Below are positions 8,086 to 16,359 of a stretch of DNA of 43,705 bases, in pieces (position 1 is the first letter of the stretch; each line of letters begins with the position of its first letter). The stretch is from contig JAMFSA010000067.1 in assembly GCA_026225055.1 (NCBI GenBank), positions 1 through 43,705 on the forward strand. Direction: 5' to 3'. This stretch comes from Mucilaginibacter xinganensis (GTDB lineage Bacteria > Bacteroidota > Bacteroidia > Sphingobacteriales > Sphingobacteriaceae). The notes beneath the pieces were generated by a model. The model was not told the origin of the DNA and searched no databases. It worked only from the letters and a program-made list of their open reading frames with translations. The position numbers and the translations under genes were made by a program.

Positions 8086-9900
8086 TTCGACTATAGAGCC
8101 GCATTAAAGAACGTACCCCATAAACCGGGAGTTTACCAGTATTGGGATAGTGAAAAGGAACTGATATACATTGGTAAGGCCAAAGATCTGCGCAATAGGG
8201 TAAGCTCATACTTTAATAACCCTAATGTAAATGCTAAAACCAGGGTGCTGGTATCCAAGATCCGCGATATTACTTTTACTATTGTTGATACAGAGATTGA
8301 TGCCTGGCTGCTGGAAAACAGCCTGATAAAAAAGCACCAACCCCGCTATAACGTGATGCTCAAGGATGATAAGACCTATCCCTGGATCATTATTAAAAAT
8401 GAGAATTACCCCCGTATTTTCTGGACACGCCGTATCATCCGCGATGGCTCAAAATACCTGGGTCCGTATGCTTCGGTAAGCATGATGCACAATATTTTAG
8501 GGCTGATAAAAGAAACCTATCCGCTGCGTACCTGTAGTTTGCCGCTTACCCGCCAAAATATTGAGAAAGGTAAATTTAAGGTTTGTTTAGAATATCAGAT
8601 AGGTAACTGCAAAGGGCCTTGCCAGGACTTTCAAAGTGAGGATGATTATGCGCATAACATCGGCGAAATAACTGATATACTCAACGGTAAAATAGGGGCA
8701 GTACTGCGTGGCTTAAAAAGTGATATGGAAGCGGCTGTAGCAGAGATGAACTTTGAACAGGCCCATCGCCTGAAAAGAAAATTTGAATTACTGGAGAATT
8801 ACCAAAGTAAATCAACCGTAGTAAACTCATCTATAACGGATATTGATGTGTTCAGCATAGCGTCCGAAGAAAAATATGCCTTTGTAAACTTTTTAAAGAT
8901 TATGAACGGCACCATCATCCAAACACAAACCATCGAACTAAAAAAACGATTGGATGAGAGTGATGAGGAATTACTTACGCTGGCTATATCCGAGTTCAGG
9001 AGCAGGTATAACAGCGACTCAAAGGAGATCATCGTACCGTTTGATATCGATCTGGATGAAAAATCGAGCGCTATAAAATTCACCGTGCCTAAACTGGGCG
9101 AAAAGAAAAAGCTGCTTGATCTATCGCAAAAAAATGTGATGTTCTTTAAAAAGGAACGGATAGACCAGTACGAAAAGCTAAACCCCGAGATCCGCACCGA
9201 GCGCCTGCTTACCCAAATGATGAAGGACCTGCGGATGAACCAGCTGCCGCGCCATATCGAATGTTTTGATAACTCGAATTTTCATGGGAAATACCCGGTA
9301 TCGGCCATTGTGGTATTTAAGGATGCCAAGCCATCGAAAAAAGATTACCGCCACTTTAATGTGAAAACCGTTGTTGGTCCGGATGATTTTGCTACGATGG
9401 AAGAAGCTGTACAACGTCGCTATCGCCGTATGCTGGATGAAGGTACTGAACTGCCGCAGCTGATCATTATTGACGGTGGCAAAGGGCAGCTGTCATCAGC
9501 CATGAAAAGCCTTAAATTATTAGGTATTGAAAAACAGATGACCGTTATTGGCATCGCCAAACGCCTGGAAGAACTCTACTATCCCGGCGATCAATACCCA
9601 TTATATTTGGATAAGCGATCAGAAACGCTGAAAGTTATACAGCAACTGCGCGATGAGGCCCACCGCTTTGGCATTACCTTCCACCGCAATCAACGTGATA
9701 AAGGTACATTGGTAACCGAACTAGATTTGATAGATGGGATAGGCAAAACCACTTCGGGTAAATTGCTTAAATATTTTAAATCGGTAAAGAAAATCCGCGA
9801 AGCAACGGAGGAAGAATTAAGGGAGGTTGTTAATACCAAACAGGCAAAGGCTATCATAGCATATTTTGGGGATAAAAAAATAGAAACAACCGATAGTTAG
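8080..9900 (+). CDS. uvrC: Excinuclease ABC subunit C
   Basis: UvrC (606 aa), the nuclease of the UvrABC nucleotide-excision repair complex, which cuts on both sides of a lesion. The N-terminal GIY-YIG domain (KPGVYQYWD through LIYIGKAKDLRNRVSSYF) comes first. A Cys-rich stretch (CLEYQIGNCKGPC) and a UVR domain for UvrB contact (AAVAEMNFEQAHRLKRKFELL, about 210-230) follow. Next is the RNase H-like nuclease (HIECFDNSNFHGKYPVSAIVVF, then IIDGGKGQL), and last a helix-hairpin-helix pair (LDLIDGIGKTTSGKLLKYF). Length and domains are complete. The ATG lies within the right-hand tandem repeat of the S23 cassette, so the leader and start context come from the repeat. Confidence 0.97.
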   Translation: MNFDYRAALKNVPHKPGVYQYWDSEKELIYIGKAKDLRNRVSSYFNNPNVNAKTRVLVSKIRDITFTIVDTEIDAWLLENSLIKKHQPRYNVMLKDDKTYPWIIIKNENYPRIFWTRRIIRDGSKYLGPYASVSMMHNILGLIKETYPLRTCSLPLTRQNIEKGKFKVCLEYQIGNCKGPCQDFQSEDDYAHNIGEITDILNGKIGAVLRGLKSDMEAAVAEMNFEQAHRLKRKFELLENYQSKSTVVNSSITDIDVFSIASEEKYAFVNFLKIMNGTIIQTQTIELKKRLDESDEELLTLAISEFRSRYNSDSKEIIVPFDIDLDEKSSAIKFTVPKLGEKKKLLDLSQKNVMFFKKERIDQYEKLNPEIRTERLLTQMMKDLRMNQLPRHIECFDNSNFHGKYPVSAIVVFKDAKPSKKDYRHFNVKTVVGPDDFATMEEAVQRRYRRMLDEGTELPQLIIIDGGKGQLSSAMKSLKLLGIEKQMTVIGIAKRLEELYYPGDQYPLYLDKRSETLKVIQQLRDEAHRFGITFHRNQRDKGTLVTELDLIDGIGKTTSGKLLKYFKSVKKIREATEEELREVVNTKQAKAIIAYFGDKKIETTDS

Positions 9901-9937
9901 CTGGCTTAAGCACACCCAATTTTTTTATATTTACCCA

Positions 9938-10366
9938 ATGAACAAGCCCCGGCTCATAACTATTGTAATTTGTGTTGTTATTTTAGGTTTTATTGTGTTG
10001 AAGAGCTCCCATAGCGAGGGTCTGAATTTTGCCGAAATTGAAAATAATGATGCAAAGTTATCGGCCCAGCAAAAAGTGATCGATTCGCTTACTATAGTTT
10101 ATCAGGATAAGCCGGTAACAGCCTACGCCCACGAACACTTTATAGGCAAACCTAAAATGATCCTTGTTTACAGTGATGGTGGCACTAAAATACTCGATAC
10201 ATTAGCTGATGGTAATAATATTGAATTAATAGGCACTGCTGTATTTAAAGGCAAACCCAATGCAAAGGTTAAAACCAGCAAAGGTATTACAGGCTATGTT
10301 TATTATTTCCACATTAAAGAATTTGAAGAGGCCCTGAGATTAAAGGGACTTGAAACTGAGGATTAA
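9938..10366 (+). CDS. Membrane-anchored SH3-like domain protein, function unknown
   Basis: A 142-aa protein with one N-terminal hydrophobic helix (about residues 5-23, LITIVICVVILGFIVL) and a periplasmic part. Residues about 70-130 look like a bacterial SH3 fold: short beta segments with turns, ending GYVYYFHIKEF. Such domains often bind cell-wall peptides or proteins, but no catalytic residues are visible. It lies 37 bp after uvrC on the same strand and may share its transcript. The SH3-like call is by pattern only. Confidence 0.6.
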   Translation: MNKPRLITIVICVVILGFIVLKSSHSEGLNFAEIENNDAKLSAQQKVIDSLTIVYQDKPVTAYAHEHFIGKPKMILVYSDGGTKILDTLADGNNIELIGTAVFKGKPNAKVKTSKGITGYVYYFHIKEFEEALRLKGLETED

Positions 10367-10488
10367 CTCGTTCCCTTGCTCAAAAAAACTTATTCCACAG
10401 GCACTCAATTAATTAAAAATTACGGTTTTTAGGTAACTTTTAATCATTGGTTATAAATGCCTGTTTGATTGCAATTATTCTATTGTAA

Positions 10489-10505
10489 TATCAATTTAAT
10501 TGATA
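10489..10505. promoter_or_regulatory. Palindrome 1 upstream of the GH2 gene
   Basis: Perfect 8-bp arms TATCAATT and AATTGATA around a single central T. This is a compact operator-like palindrome. The bound factor, if any, is unknown. Confidence 0.4.
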
Positions 10506-10511
10506 GTTTTA

Positions 10512-10540
10512 TATTTACTAAATACACCAATTAGTAAATA
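10512..10540. promoter_or_regulatory. Palindrome 2 upstream of the GH2 gene
   Basis: Perfect 10-bp arms TATTTACTAA (10512-10521) and TTAGTAAATA (10531-10540) around a 9-bp spacer, seven bases after palindrome 1. It could be an operator for a dimeric regulator or an RNA hairpin; no T-run follows. Confidence 0.45.
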
Positions 10541-10696
10541 AACCTGCACAGTTAACATGTTTAACCTCATGTATTTAAATCATTCTGCTTTGCCAATGCT
10601 TGCTTGTGTAATTATACCTGCATTGTTTAGCTTCTCACCTTGCAGGATTTTTCAAAAACTCAATTCAAACAATATTTACTCGTAAACCACTGTAAA

Positions 10697-13135
10697 ATGA
10701 AGAAATTAGTATCGTTTACTTTACTCTTATTTGTATCAATTGCTACTTGTTTAGCGCAGCAAACCCGCGTGGTAAGTAGTTTTGATGATGACTGGTCGTT
10801 TCACCTGGGTGATGTAACGGGCGCTGAGGCTAATGAGTTTAACGATAACTCGTGGCGAAAAGTAACCCTGCCCCATGATTGGGATATTGAAACTAAAATA
10901 GCCCCAAAAGCCCCTACAGGTGGCGGTGGTGGTTTTTATTGGGGTGGCATAGGCTGGTACCGCAAAACATTTGATATACCTGTTGGCATGGCCGATAAAC
11001 GAACCACAATTGAGTTTGAAGGTATTTATATGAATGCCGATGTTTGGGTAAACGGCACCCATGTAGCTATGCAGCCTTACGGCTATACCAGCTTTATAAC
11101 AGATATTACTACCCAGCTTAAAACAGGCAAAAATACCATTGCTGTAAAGGTGGATAACTCGCAACAGCGGAACAGCCGGTGGTACAGTGGTTCGGGTATT
11201 TACAGGCATGTTTGGTTAACTGTTGCTCCTTTGGTGCATATTGCCCCACGTGGTGTTTTTTTTTATACGGAACATGCCAGCTCACTTAAAGCTGATGTAA
11301 GTGTTAAAACCGCCGTTGCAAACGATGGTAATGCGAGCGCCCTGGTTGTCGTACAAAATAAACTGGTTGCGCAGGATGGCAGCGAGATACCTGCAAAAGA
11401 GCAGAGCTTTAGCCTGCCTGGTAACAGCAAGCAGGAGATAGCGCAGCAGATCTCAGTAACGCGACCGAATTTATGGTCGCCTGATATTCCTTTACGCTAC
11501 CGTTTGGTATCGCGCATTTTGGTTAACGGTGTGTTGAATGATGAGGTAACCACTAAGGTTGGTATACGTGAACTGGCGTGGTCGGCAAAAGCGGGCTTTA
11601 CCATAAATGGTAAGGTATATAAATTGAATGGAGGCTGTATCCACCATGATAACGGAGTATTGGGCGCTGCTGCGTTTGATAGGGCGGAGATACGCAAAGT
11701 ACAATTGCTTAAAAATGCAGGCTTTAATGAGCTGAGAACATCACACAACCCGCCATCCCCTGCGTTATTGAACGCCTGTGATAGCCTGGGCATGTTAGTG
11801 ATGGATGAAGCTTTTGATTGCTGGGCCAAAGGAAAAAACTCGAAAGATTACTCAGTATATTTTAAAGACTGGTGGCAAAAAGATATAGATGCGTTTGTGC
11901 TTCGCGATCGTAACCACCCTGCTATAATTATGTGGAGCACTGGCAATGAGATCCCGGGTTCAATGGATCCTGAAGTTGGCGGCGTATACGGCCAGCAACT
12001 GGTGGACAGGATAAAACAAAATGACCCGACAAGGCCAATAACACAGGCTTTGCTTGGATTACCGAAGACTGCATCAGACAGCGCGGTAATACTGAAACAA
12101 CGCAACGCGCTTGATATAGTGGGCTGTAACTATAATATGGAAGCCTTAATTAAGGATGAAGTGAACAGCCCGCAAAGAGTATTGATAGGCACAGAATCGA
12201 TGCCTGATGACCCAGCGGATAGATGGGCCTTGTTAGCCAATACCAATTTTGTAATTGGCGATAATGTGTGGACAGCCGTGGATTACTTAGGTGAATCGGG
12301 CATTGGCAGGTATTTTTATGAAGGCGACCCTACGGAGCCGGTAGATAGCATAGGCAAGCCAATTTGGATGGCTAATGATAAATTGTATCCATGGCATGGT
12401 GGTGTTTCCGGCGATCTGGATATCTTAGGTTTCAGCAAACCGGTTGCGCACTACCGCAATATTGTTTGGAACAGGGGTGAAAATATTTATATGGGGGTTC
12501 GCCAGCCTGATGTGAAGAACGATCATAAATTGGTACGAACCGGATGGAGCATTTACCCGGTTACGGAAAGCTGGACCTATCCCGGCCAGGAAAATAAACC
12601 AATGGAAGTTGAAGTTTACACCCGTTACAGCAAAGTATCGCTTTACCTGAACGATCAGCTGATTGAAAGTAAAGATGTTACCCCAAAAGATAAATTTAAA
12701 GTGACGTTTACCGTGCCTTACGCGGCAGGGGTGCTAAAAGCAGTTGGACAGGTTGACGGAAAAGAAGCCCAAAGCGCTCAACTGGCAACTGCCGGCCCGG
12801 CAATGGGGATTCGTTTAACAGCGGACAAAAAAATACTTAAAGCCGATGGACAGGACCTGTGCTTTATAACCGTAGAAATTGTTGACCGTGAAGGAAAACT
12901 ACAACCTAACACCAACGACAGGATAAAATTTAATATACAAGGCGTAGGATCCATACAAGGCTTAGGCAATGCCAACCTGAAAGGCGAAGACTCATATGTA
13001 GGTACACAATGCAATGTACAAAACGGTAGGGCGCTTATCGTGCTACGGTCAACAAGAGCGGCGGGTACACTGGTGCTTAACGCACAATCGGCGGGATTGA
13101 AACCGGCGGTGTTGTTGTTGAGTACAGCGAAGTAA
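10697..13135 (+). CDS. Glycoside hydrolase family 2 (beta-galactosidase-type)
   Basis: Secreted GH2 enzyme of 812 aa that removes terminal sugars (beta-galactosides or related) from polysaccharides. The start chosen is ATG 10697, which gives a clean signal peptide (MKKLVSFTLLLFVSIATCLAQ). Domains in order: sugar-binding jelly roll (to about 190), Ig-like beta sandwich (to about 300), TIM barrel with GGCIHHDNG, the acid/base Glu418 in WSTGNEIPG and the nucleophile Glu500 in LIGTES, then C-terminal Ig-like domains. The last of these (ILKADGQDLCFITVEIVDREG) resembles an invasin-type domain common in Bacteroidetes GH2 proteins. It is transcribed alone, ends at a hairpin terminator, and converges on a GH35 gene. 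Substrate is not decidable from sequence; beta-galactosidase is the default. Confidence 0.9.
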   Translation: MKKLVSFTLLLFVSIATCLAQQTRVVSSFDDDWSFHLGDVTGAEANEFNDNSWRKVTLPHDWDIETKIAPKAPTGGGGGFYWGGIGWYRKTFDIPVGMADKRTTIEFEGIYMNADVWVNGTHVAMQPYGYTSFITDITTQLKTGKNTIAVKVDNSQQRNSRWYSGSGIYRHVWLTVAPLVHIAPRGVFFYTEHASSLKADVSVKTAVANDGNASALVVVQNKLVAQDGSEIPAKEQSFSLPGNSKQEIAQQISVTRPNLWSPDIPLRYRLVSRILVNGVLNDEVTTKVGIRELAWSAKAGFTINGKVYKLNGGCIHHDNGVLGAAAFDRAEIRKVQLLKNAGFNELRTSHNPPSPALLNACDSLGMLVMDEAFDCWAKGKNSKDYSVYFKDWWQKDIDAFVLRDRNHPAIIMWSTGNEIPGSMDPEVGGVYGQQLVDRIKQNDPTRPITQALLGLPKTASDSAVILKQRNALDIVGCNYNMEALIKDEVNSPQRVLIGTESMPDDPADRWALLANTNFVIGDNVWTAVDYLGESGIGRYFYEGDPTEPVDSIGKPIWMANDKLYPWHGGVSGDLDILGFSKPVAHYRNIVWNRGENIYMGVRQPDVKNDHKLVRTGWSIYPVTESWTYPGQENKPMEVEVYTRYSKVSLYLNDQLIESKDVTPKDKFKVTFTVPYAAGVLKAVGQVDGKEAQSAQLATAGPAMGIRLTADKKILKADGQDLCFITVEIVDREGKLQPNTNDRIKFNIQGVGSIQGLGNANLKGEDSYVGTQCNVQNGRALIVLRSTRAAGTLVLNAQSAGLKPAVLLLSTAK

Positions 13136-13146
13136 TAGTATTGAGG

Positions 13147-13192
13147 TTGAATAAAAAGCGTTTCTGATTGAGGTTGGAGACGCTTTTTTTTA
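13147..13192 (+). terminator. Intrinsic terminator after the GH2 gene
   Basis: AAAAAGCGTTTC, an 11-nt loop, then GAGACGCTTTTTTTT, starting about 12 bp after the GH2 stop. The stem is near-perfect (one mismatch) and is followed by a T run on the plus strand. Confidence 0.85.
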
Positions 13193-13494
13193 TAGCCGAT
13201 GTTGTTAAAAGATCTGTTCAGGGGATAAAAAGGAGCATAAGCCTCGTGCGATTCCCCCTCGGGATGGGGAAGGGTGGGGTTTAACAGGTTGTTTGATGTA
13301 TAAACCCCTCCCTGCCATTTCACATCCAGCCGCACCCATCCCGCGGGAAGGAATTACTACAAATTGAGCGTAGGGTCACCCTAAGGCACTCGAAGGGTAG
13401 GCGTAAAGGCCATTGCACACATGCTTGGAGTGCCTGAGCATGACCTCTTTCTCTAACTTTCCGAACATCCATGGTGTTGTCACCAACAAATCTC
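13193..13494. repeat. Intergenic REP-like palindromes between convergent GH2 and GH35 genes
   Basis: A 300-bp gap without a credible gene. It holds two inverted repeats: AGGGTGGGGTTTA/TAAACCCCTCCCT (13271-13283 and 13301-13313, one mismatch), and AGGCACTC/GAGTGCCT (13384-13391 and 13428-13435) around a GC-richer segment. Both look like dispersed palindromic repeats of this lineage, but only single copies are in the window. Confidence 0.55.
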
Positions 13495-15093
13495 TTACCG
13501 CACAATCACCTCAATCTGCAACACTTTAGGCGTATTCCCAAAGCGCGGTCCGCCGAAATCTGTTTCATCACCGTTAAGAATTCGGAGGGGTTTAAATACG
13601 CCGTTATCATAGCTGCCTTCTTCTACTTTCAGGTATTGCCATGCCCTGTCTTTATTTTCACCAGTAGGGTGGAAGGTGATACGGCAACCGGTGCCTATCG
13701 CCATAAATTTATTCTCACTCAGTTGAACGATCATTACTTTACCATCTGGTGGCACATCGGCTTTTGTCGTATTTTCTCTACCGCTGCCAAATGCTATGGT
13801 GGCCTGCCAAGCGCCAAGGTCGATGGTTTGCTCGGCATGGTCCTCGCGCTCTACTACCGCTTTTATTTTGCCTTCAAAGGCCCATTGCGCCAGTTCACGC
13901 ATCATTGGGGCTAACACCGCGTACTCCTGCGCGTAAGGTGCGAGGCGTTTGTTGAGCTCTTCGGGTGTTGAGCCATGCCCGTTATCATCTATCCCGAAAG
14001 GTGAAAAGCCTATACCTCCACGGGCGATAACTTCATACATATATTTGGCGTTGTCGGCAACTAAACCGGCTTCGGGTACAAAAAGTGTATTATCGGGGCG
14101 GTCATATAGTTCGAGCACTTTTAAAACCCGTTCACTGCCTGATAAATAGATATCCGGTGCGAGCAGATCGATTGCCGGGGCAGCCACTTTCCATATCGGG
14201 ATCACGTTATCGGTTGGTCCGCCACTTTCGTAAGTATTAGAATGGGGGTTGGTCAACGGATCGCGCAGGGCAGCATTAACATACAATGGCAAGGGGTATA
14301 CCGCCTTGCCCGCAGCCGCCACCTGACCAATATAGCTGGAAATAGACCACGCCTGGAAATACTCATCGGCCCTGTCGCCAAATACCTGCTGCCAGGTACC
14401 TTTTGTCCCGGCAGGAATGCTAAGCGCTTTCAGTACTTCAGGTTTTAGCAAAGCTTGTGGTACGTTTTCCTCAAATAGTTTTTGTGCTGTTGGCGAATAA
14501 TCGCGCATGCTATCCCATGAACCGGATTCGTTTTCTACCTGTACCATCAATATGGTATGCTGTGTGTCGACTTGCTTTAGGTAGGTCATTACCGCTGTAA
14601 AGGCCTTTATATCTGCCTCCAATGTTGCCTTGCTATGCGGCGAAGGTGAATCAATATGTTTATTGTTTAAGCCTGTTATATTAGGATATTTCGCGGCATC
14701 CTTTTTCATCCATTCGGGCATGTAGTGGTTGCTGCCATTTTTCCAGGTGGCAAACCATAGCAATACCAAATGCACGTTATGGGCACGGGCTTGAGTGAGT
14801 AGGGTATCCACAAGTGAAAAATCAAACTTACCGGGCAGTGCCTCTATCTGCTCCCAGTAAATGGGGATTTCAACTGTGTTTAGGTGCATGGTTTCAGCGG
14901 CTTGCCATACTTGCGGCAACATTGCGGGCCACCCGCTTGAGTTATGCGCCTGTCCGCCCAATATCAGGTAGGGTTTACCATCTACCAGTAGGGCATGCCT
15001 TCCGTCCTTTTCAATAATTGAGGGGAGCTGAGCAAATGTGTTTCCAGCACAAAGCAGAACCAATGCAAGGCACCAGGCAGTTCTTTTTAGCAT
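13495..15093 (-). CDS. GH35-type beta-galactosidase with C-terminal DUF5597-like domain
   Basis: Secreted glycosidase (532 aa) with a signal peptide ending NTFAQ (about residue 22). The barrel opens with LVDGKPYLILGGQAHNSSGW, the usual GH35 entry motif, followed by TVEIPIYWEQIEALPGKFDF. The acid/base is probably Glu189 in QVENESG and the nucleophile Glu341 in LFVPEAG. The region after about 380 forms a separate beta domain typical of the DUF5597-containing relatives. It has no neighbour on its strand and converges on the GH2 gene, so two beta-galactosidase-type enzymes sit side by side but under separate control. Family firm, substrate unknown. Confidence 0.87.
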   Translation of the reverse strand: MLKRTAWCLALVLLCAGNTFAQLPSIIEKDGRHALLVDGKPYLILGGQAHNSSGWPAMLPQVWQAAETMHLNTVEIPIYWEQIEALPGKFDFSLVDTLLTQARAHNVHLVLLWFATWKNGSNHYMPEWMKKDAAKYPNITGLNNKHIDSPSPHSKATLEADIKAFTAVMTYLKQVDTQHTILMVQVENESGSWDSMRDYSPTAQKLFEENVPQALLKPEVLKALSIPAGTKGTWQQVFGDRADEYFQAWSISSYIGQVAAAGKAVYPLPLYVNAALRDPLTNPHSNTYESGGPTDNVIPIWKVAAPAIDLLAPDIYLSGSERVLKVLELYDRPDNTLFVPEAGLVADNAKYMYEVIARGGIGFSPFGIDDNGHGSTPEELNKRLAPYAQEYAVLAPMMRELAQWAFEGKIKAVVEREDHAEQTIDLGAWQATIAFGSGRENTTKADVPPDGKVMIVQLSENKFMAIGTGCRITFHPTGENKDRAWQYLKVEEGSYDNGVFKPLRILNGDETDFGGPRFGNTPKVLQIEVIVR

Positions 15094-15273
15094 GATATGC
15101 GTATTAATTTAAGTTTCGACTAATATAGGGATCGCAAACAACCTCAAAGCATAAGATTTTTGCATTCTTTAACTCAATTTCGTCATAAATTAAAATCGAT
15201 ACGAACAATGATTTATTTTGATGAACTGCTCATATTTTTACGAATACTTTTAGTAACAAACAGCCTAAATAAT

Positions 15274-15281
15274 TAGATTTG
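15274..15281 (+). promoter_or_regulatory. Candidate -7 element before the 15287 gene
   Basis: TAGATTTG fits TAnnTTTG and ends 5 nt before the ATG. No good -33 box; may be chance. Confidence 0.3.
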
Positions 15282-15286
15282 GGTTT

Positions 15287-16243
15287 ATGGCTAAAAGTAA
15301 TCACCAAAATACTAATAAAACCAGGCGTAAATCTGCAACGAAGGTGCCTGAAGCGACCAGCGATCCGGGAGTTGAAAAGGAAGCTAATGCTGATAAGCCC
15401 GCTGTAAGCAAACCGAAACCCAAAGTTAAAGTTCAACCACCGCCTAAAACCGAAGAATCTGCCACTCAACCCCAAGAAATAAATATACAAAACTCACCTG
15501 CCGAAATGGAAGTACACCACCATCCCCAGCTCGATCATAAACCAAAGCCCTTTAAAGAATATTTACTGGAAGGCTTTATGATCTTCATCGCTGTGATGAT
15601 GGGTTTTATAGCGGAAAATATCAGGGAAAGTATTACCAACAGTGAACATGTTCATCATCTCACGGTGCAATTGGCACATGACCTTAAAGCTGATGATAAA
15701 CAGTTGGATGAAATATACCAGAGGGAAACTGAAATTGCCAAAGGCAATGATACACTGTTCAATCTTTTACAGCAGCCGTTGGCGAAGGCTGATTTAAAAA
15801 AGATACAGGAACTGGCTGAAAATGCGCATAGTATGTGGTTGTTCCATCCATCAGAAGGAGCGATTAACGCCATTAAAAATGAGCTTAATTTAAAACAGTT
15901 TAGTAATTCGGAGATCATCAGTCATTTTTCGGAATATGAAAAACACATTGAATTGGTGCGTACTGCGCAGGAAATTAACCTGCAATACCAGCGGATTTAT
16001 CTCGATCCGTTTTTAACGCAACATTTCACCCCTGAAAATCTTAATGCTGTTTTTAATCAGGTACCTTTAAAAAACGCGCAGATGCGAAATCTAACCCAGG
16101 AAGATCTTACACAATTACGTACGGATATGGTATTAATAAATGTTATAACCAGGGAACTGCTCAAAGATAATGCCCTGCTAAAACAGGATGTAAGCGATAT
16201 GCTGCATTATGTAAATAAGCAGTATGATTTGGAGGATAAGTAA
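15287..16243 (+). CDS. Single-pass membrane protein of unknown function
   Basis: A 318-aa protein I do not recognise. The first 85 residues are low-complexity, rich in Lys, Pro, Thr and Glu (for example SKPKPKVKVQPPPKTEE), and end in a His patch (EVHHHPQLDH). One membrane helix follows at about 95-112 (LLEGFMIFIAVMMGFIAE). The remaining 200 residues are predicted helical and charged, probably a coiled-coil-like periplasmic domain (HHLTVQLAHDLKADDKQLDE). The segment PFKEYLLEGFMIFIAVMMG looks like a conserved Bacteroidetes anchor. It is monocistronic, ends at a REP hairpin, and converges on the amidase gene. Confidence 0.75.
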   Translation: MAKSNHQNTNKTRRKSATKVPEATSDPGVEKEANADKPAVSKPKPKVKVQPPPKTEESATQPQEINIQNSPAEMEVHHHPQLDHKPKPFKEYLLEGFMIFIAVMMGFIAENIRESITNSEHVHHLTVQLAHDLKADDKQLDEIYQRETEIAKGNDTLFNLLQQPLAKADLKKIQELAENAHSMWLFHPSEGAINAIKNELNLKQFSNSEIISHFSEYEKHIELVRTAQEINLQYQRIYLDPFLTQHFTPENLNAVFNQVPLKNAQMRNLTQEDLTQLRTDMVLINVITRELLKDNALLKQDVSDMLHYVNKQYDLEDK

Positions 16244-16256
16244 TTTTTTATTTAAG

Positions 16257-16348
16257 CGTCATTGCGAGCGATAGAGTGGCAATCCCCGATTATGCAATTC
16301 CGTTCTGTACAGTCGGGGATTGCTTCGTCGTTCCTCCTCGCAATGACG
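16257..16348. repeat. REP family A hairpin (copy 1), shared terminator
   Basis: Outer arms CGTCATTGCGAG (16257-16268) and CTCGCAATGACG (16337-16348), inner arms GCAATCCCCGA and TCGGGGATTGC. It lies between two convergent genes (ends at 16243 and 16360) and is followed by a T run, so it probably stops transcription from both sides. Confidence 0.88.
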
Positions 16349-16359
16349 TGGTTTTTTAA

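Larger units (their letters stand above)
10367..10696. other. Intergenic region upstream of the GH2 gene
   Basis: A 330-bp AT-rich gap with no credible gene. It contains two adjacent perfect palindromes (listed separately) about 160-200 bp before the GH2 start. A TTG in frame at 10640 would extend the GH2 protein by 19 residues, but this precedes the signal peptide and is not used here. Confidence 0.6.

Noticed and set aside
10640..10696. N-terminal extension of the GH2 protein from a TTG
   Set aside because: It would place 19 polar residues before an otherwise perfect signal peptide; the ATG at 10697 is preferred.
13471..13914. Open frame on the plus strand opposite the GH35 3' end
   Set aside because: It is the antisense shadow of a well-supported glycosidase with catalytic motifs on the minus strand and has no domain of its own.
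10697..15093. GH2-GH35 region as a polysaccharide utilisation locus
   Set aside because: No SusC/SusD pair, no sensor or anti-sigma genes, and the two genes are convergent, so a classic PUL is not supported.
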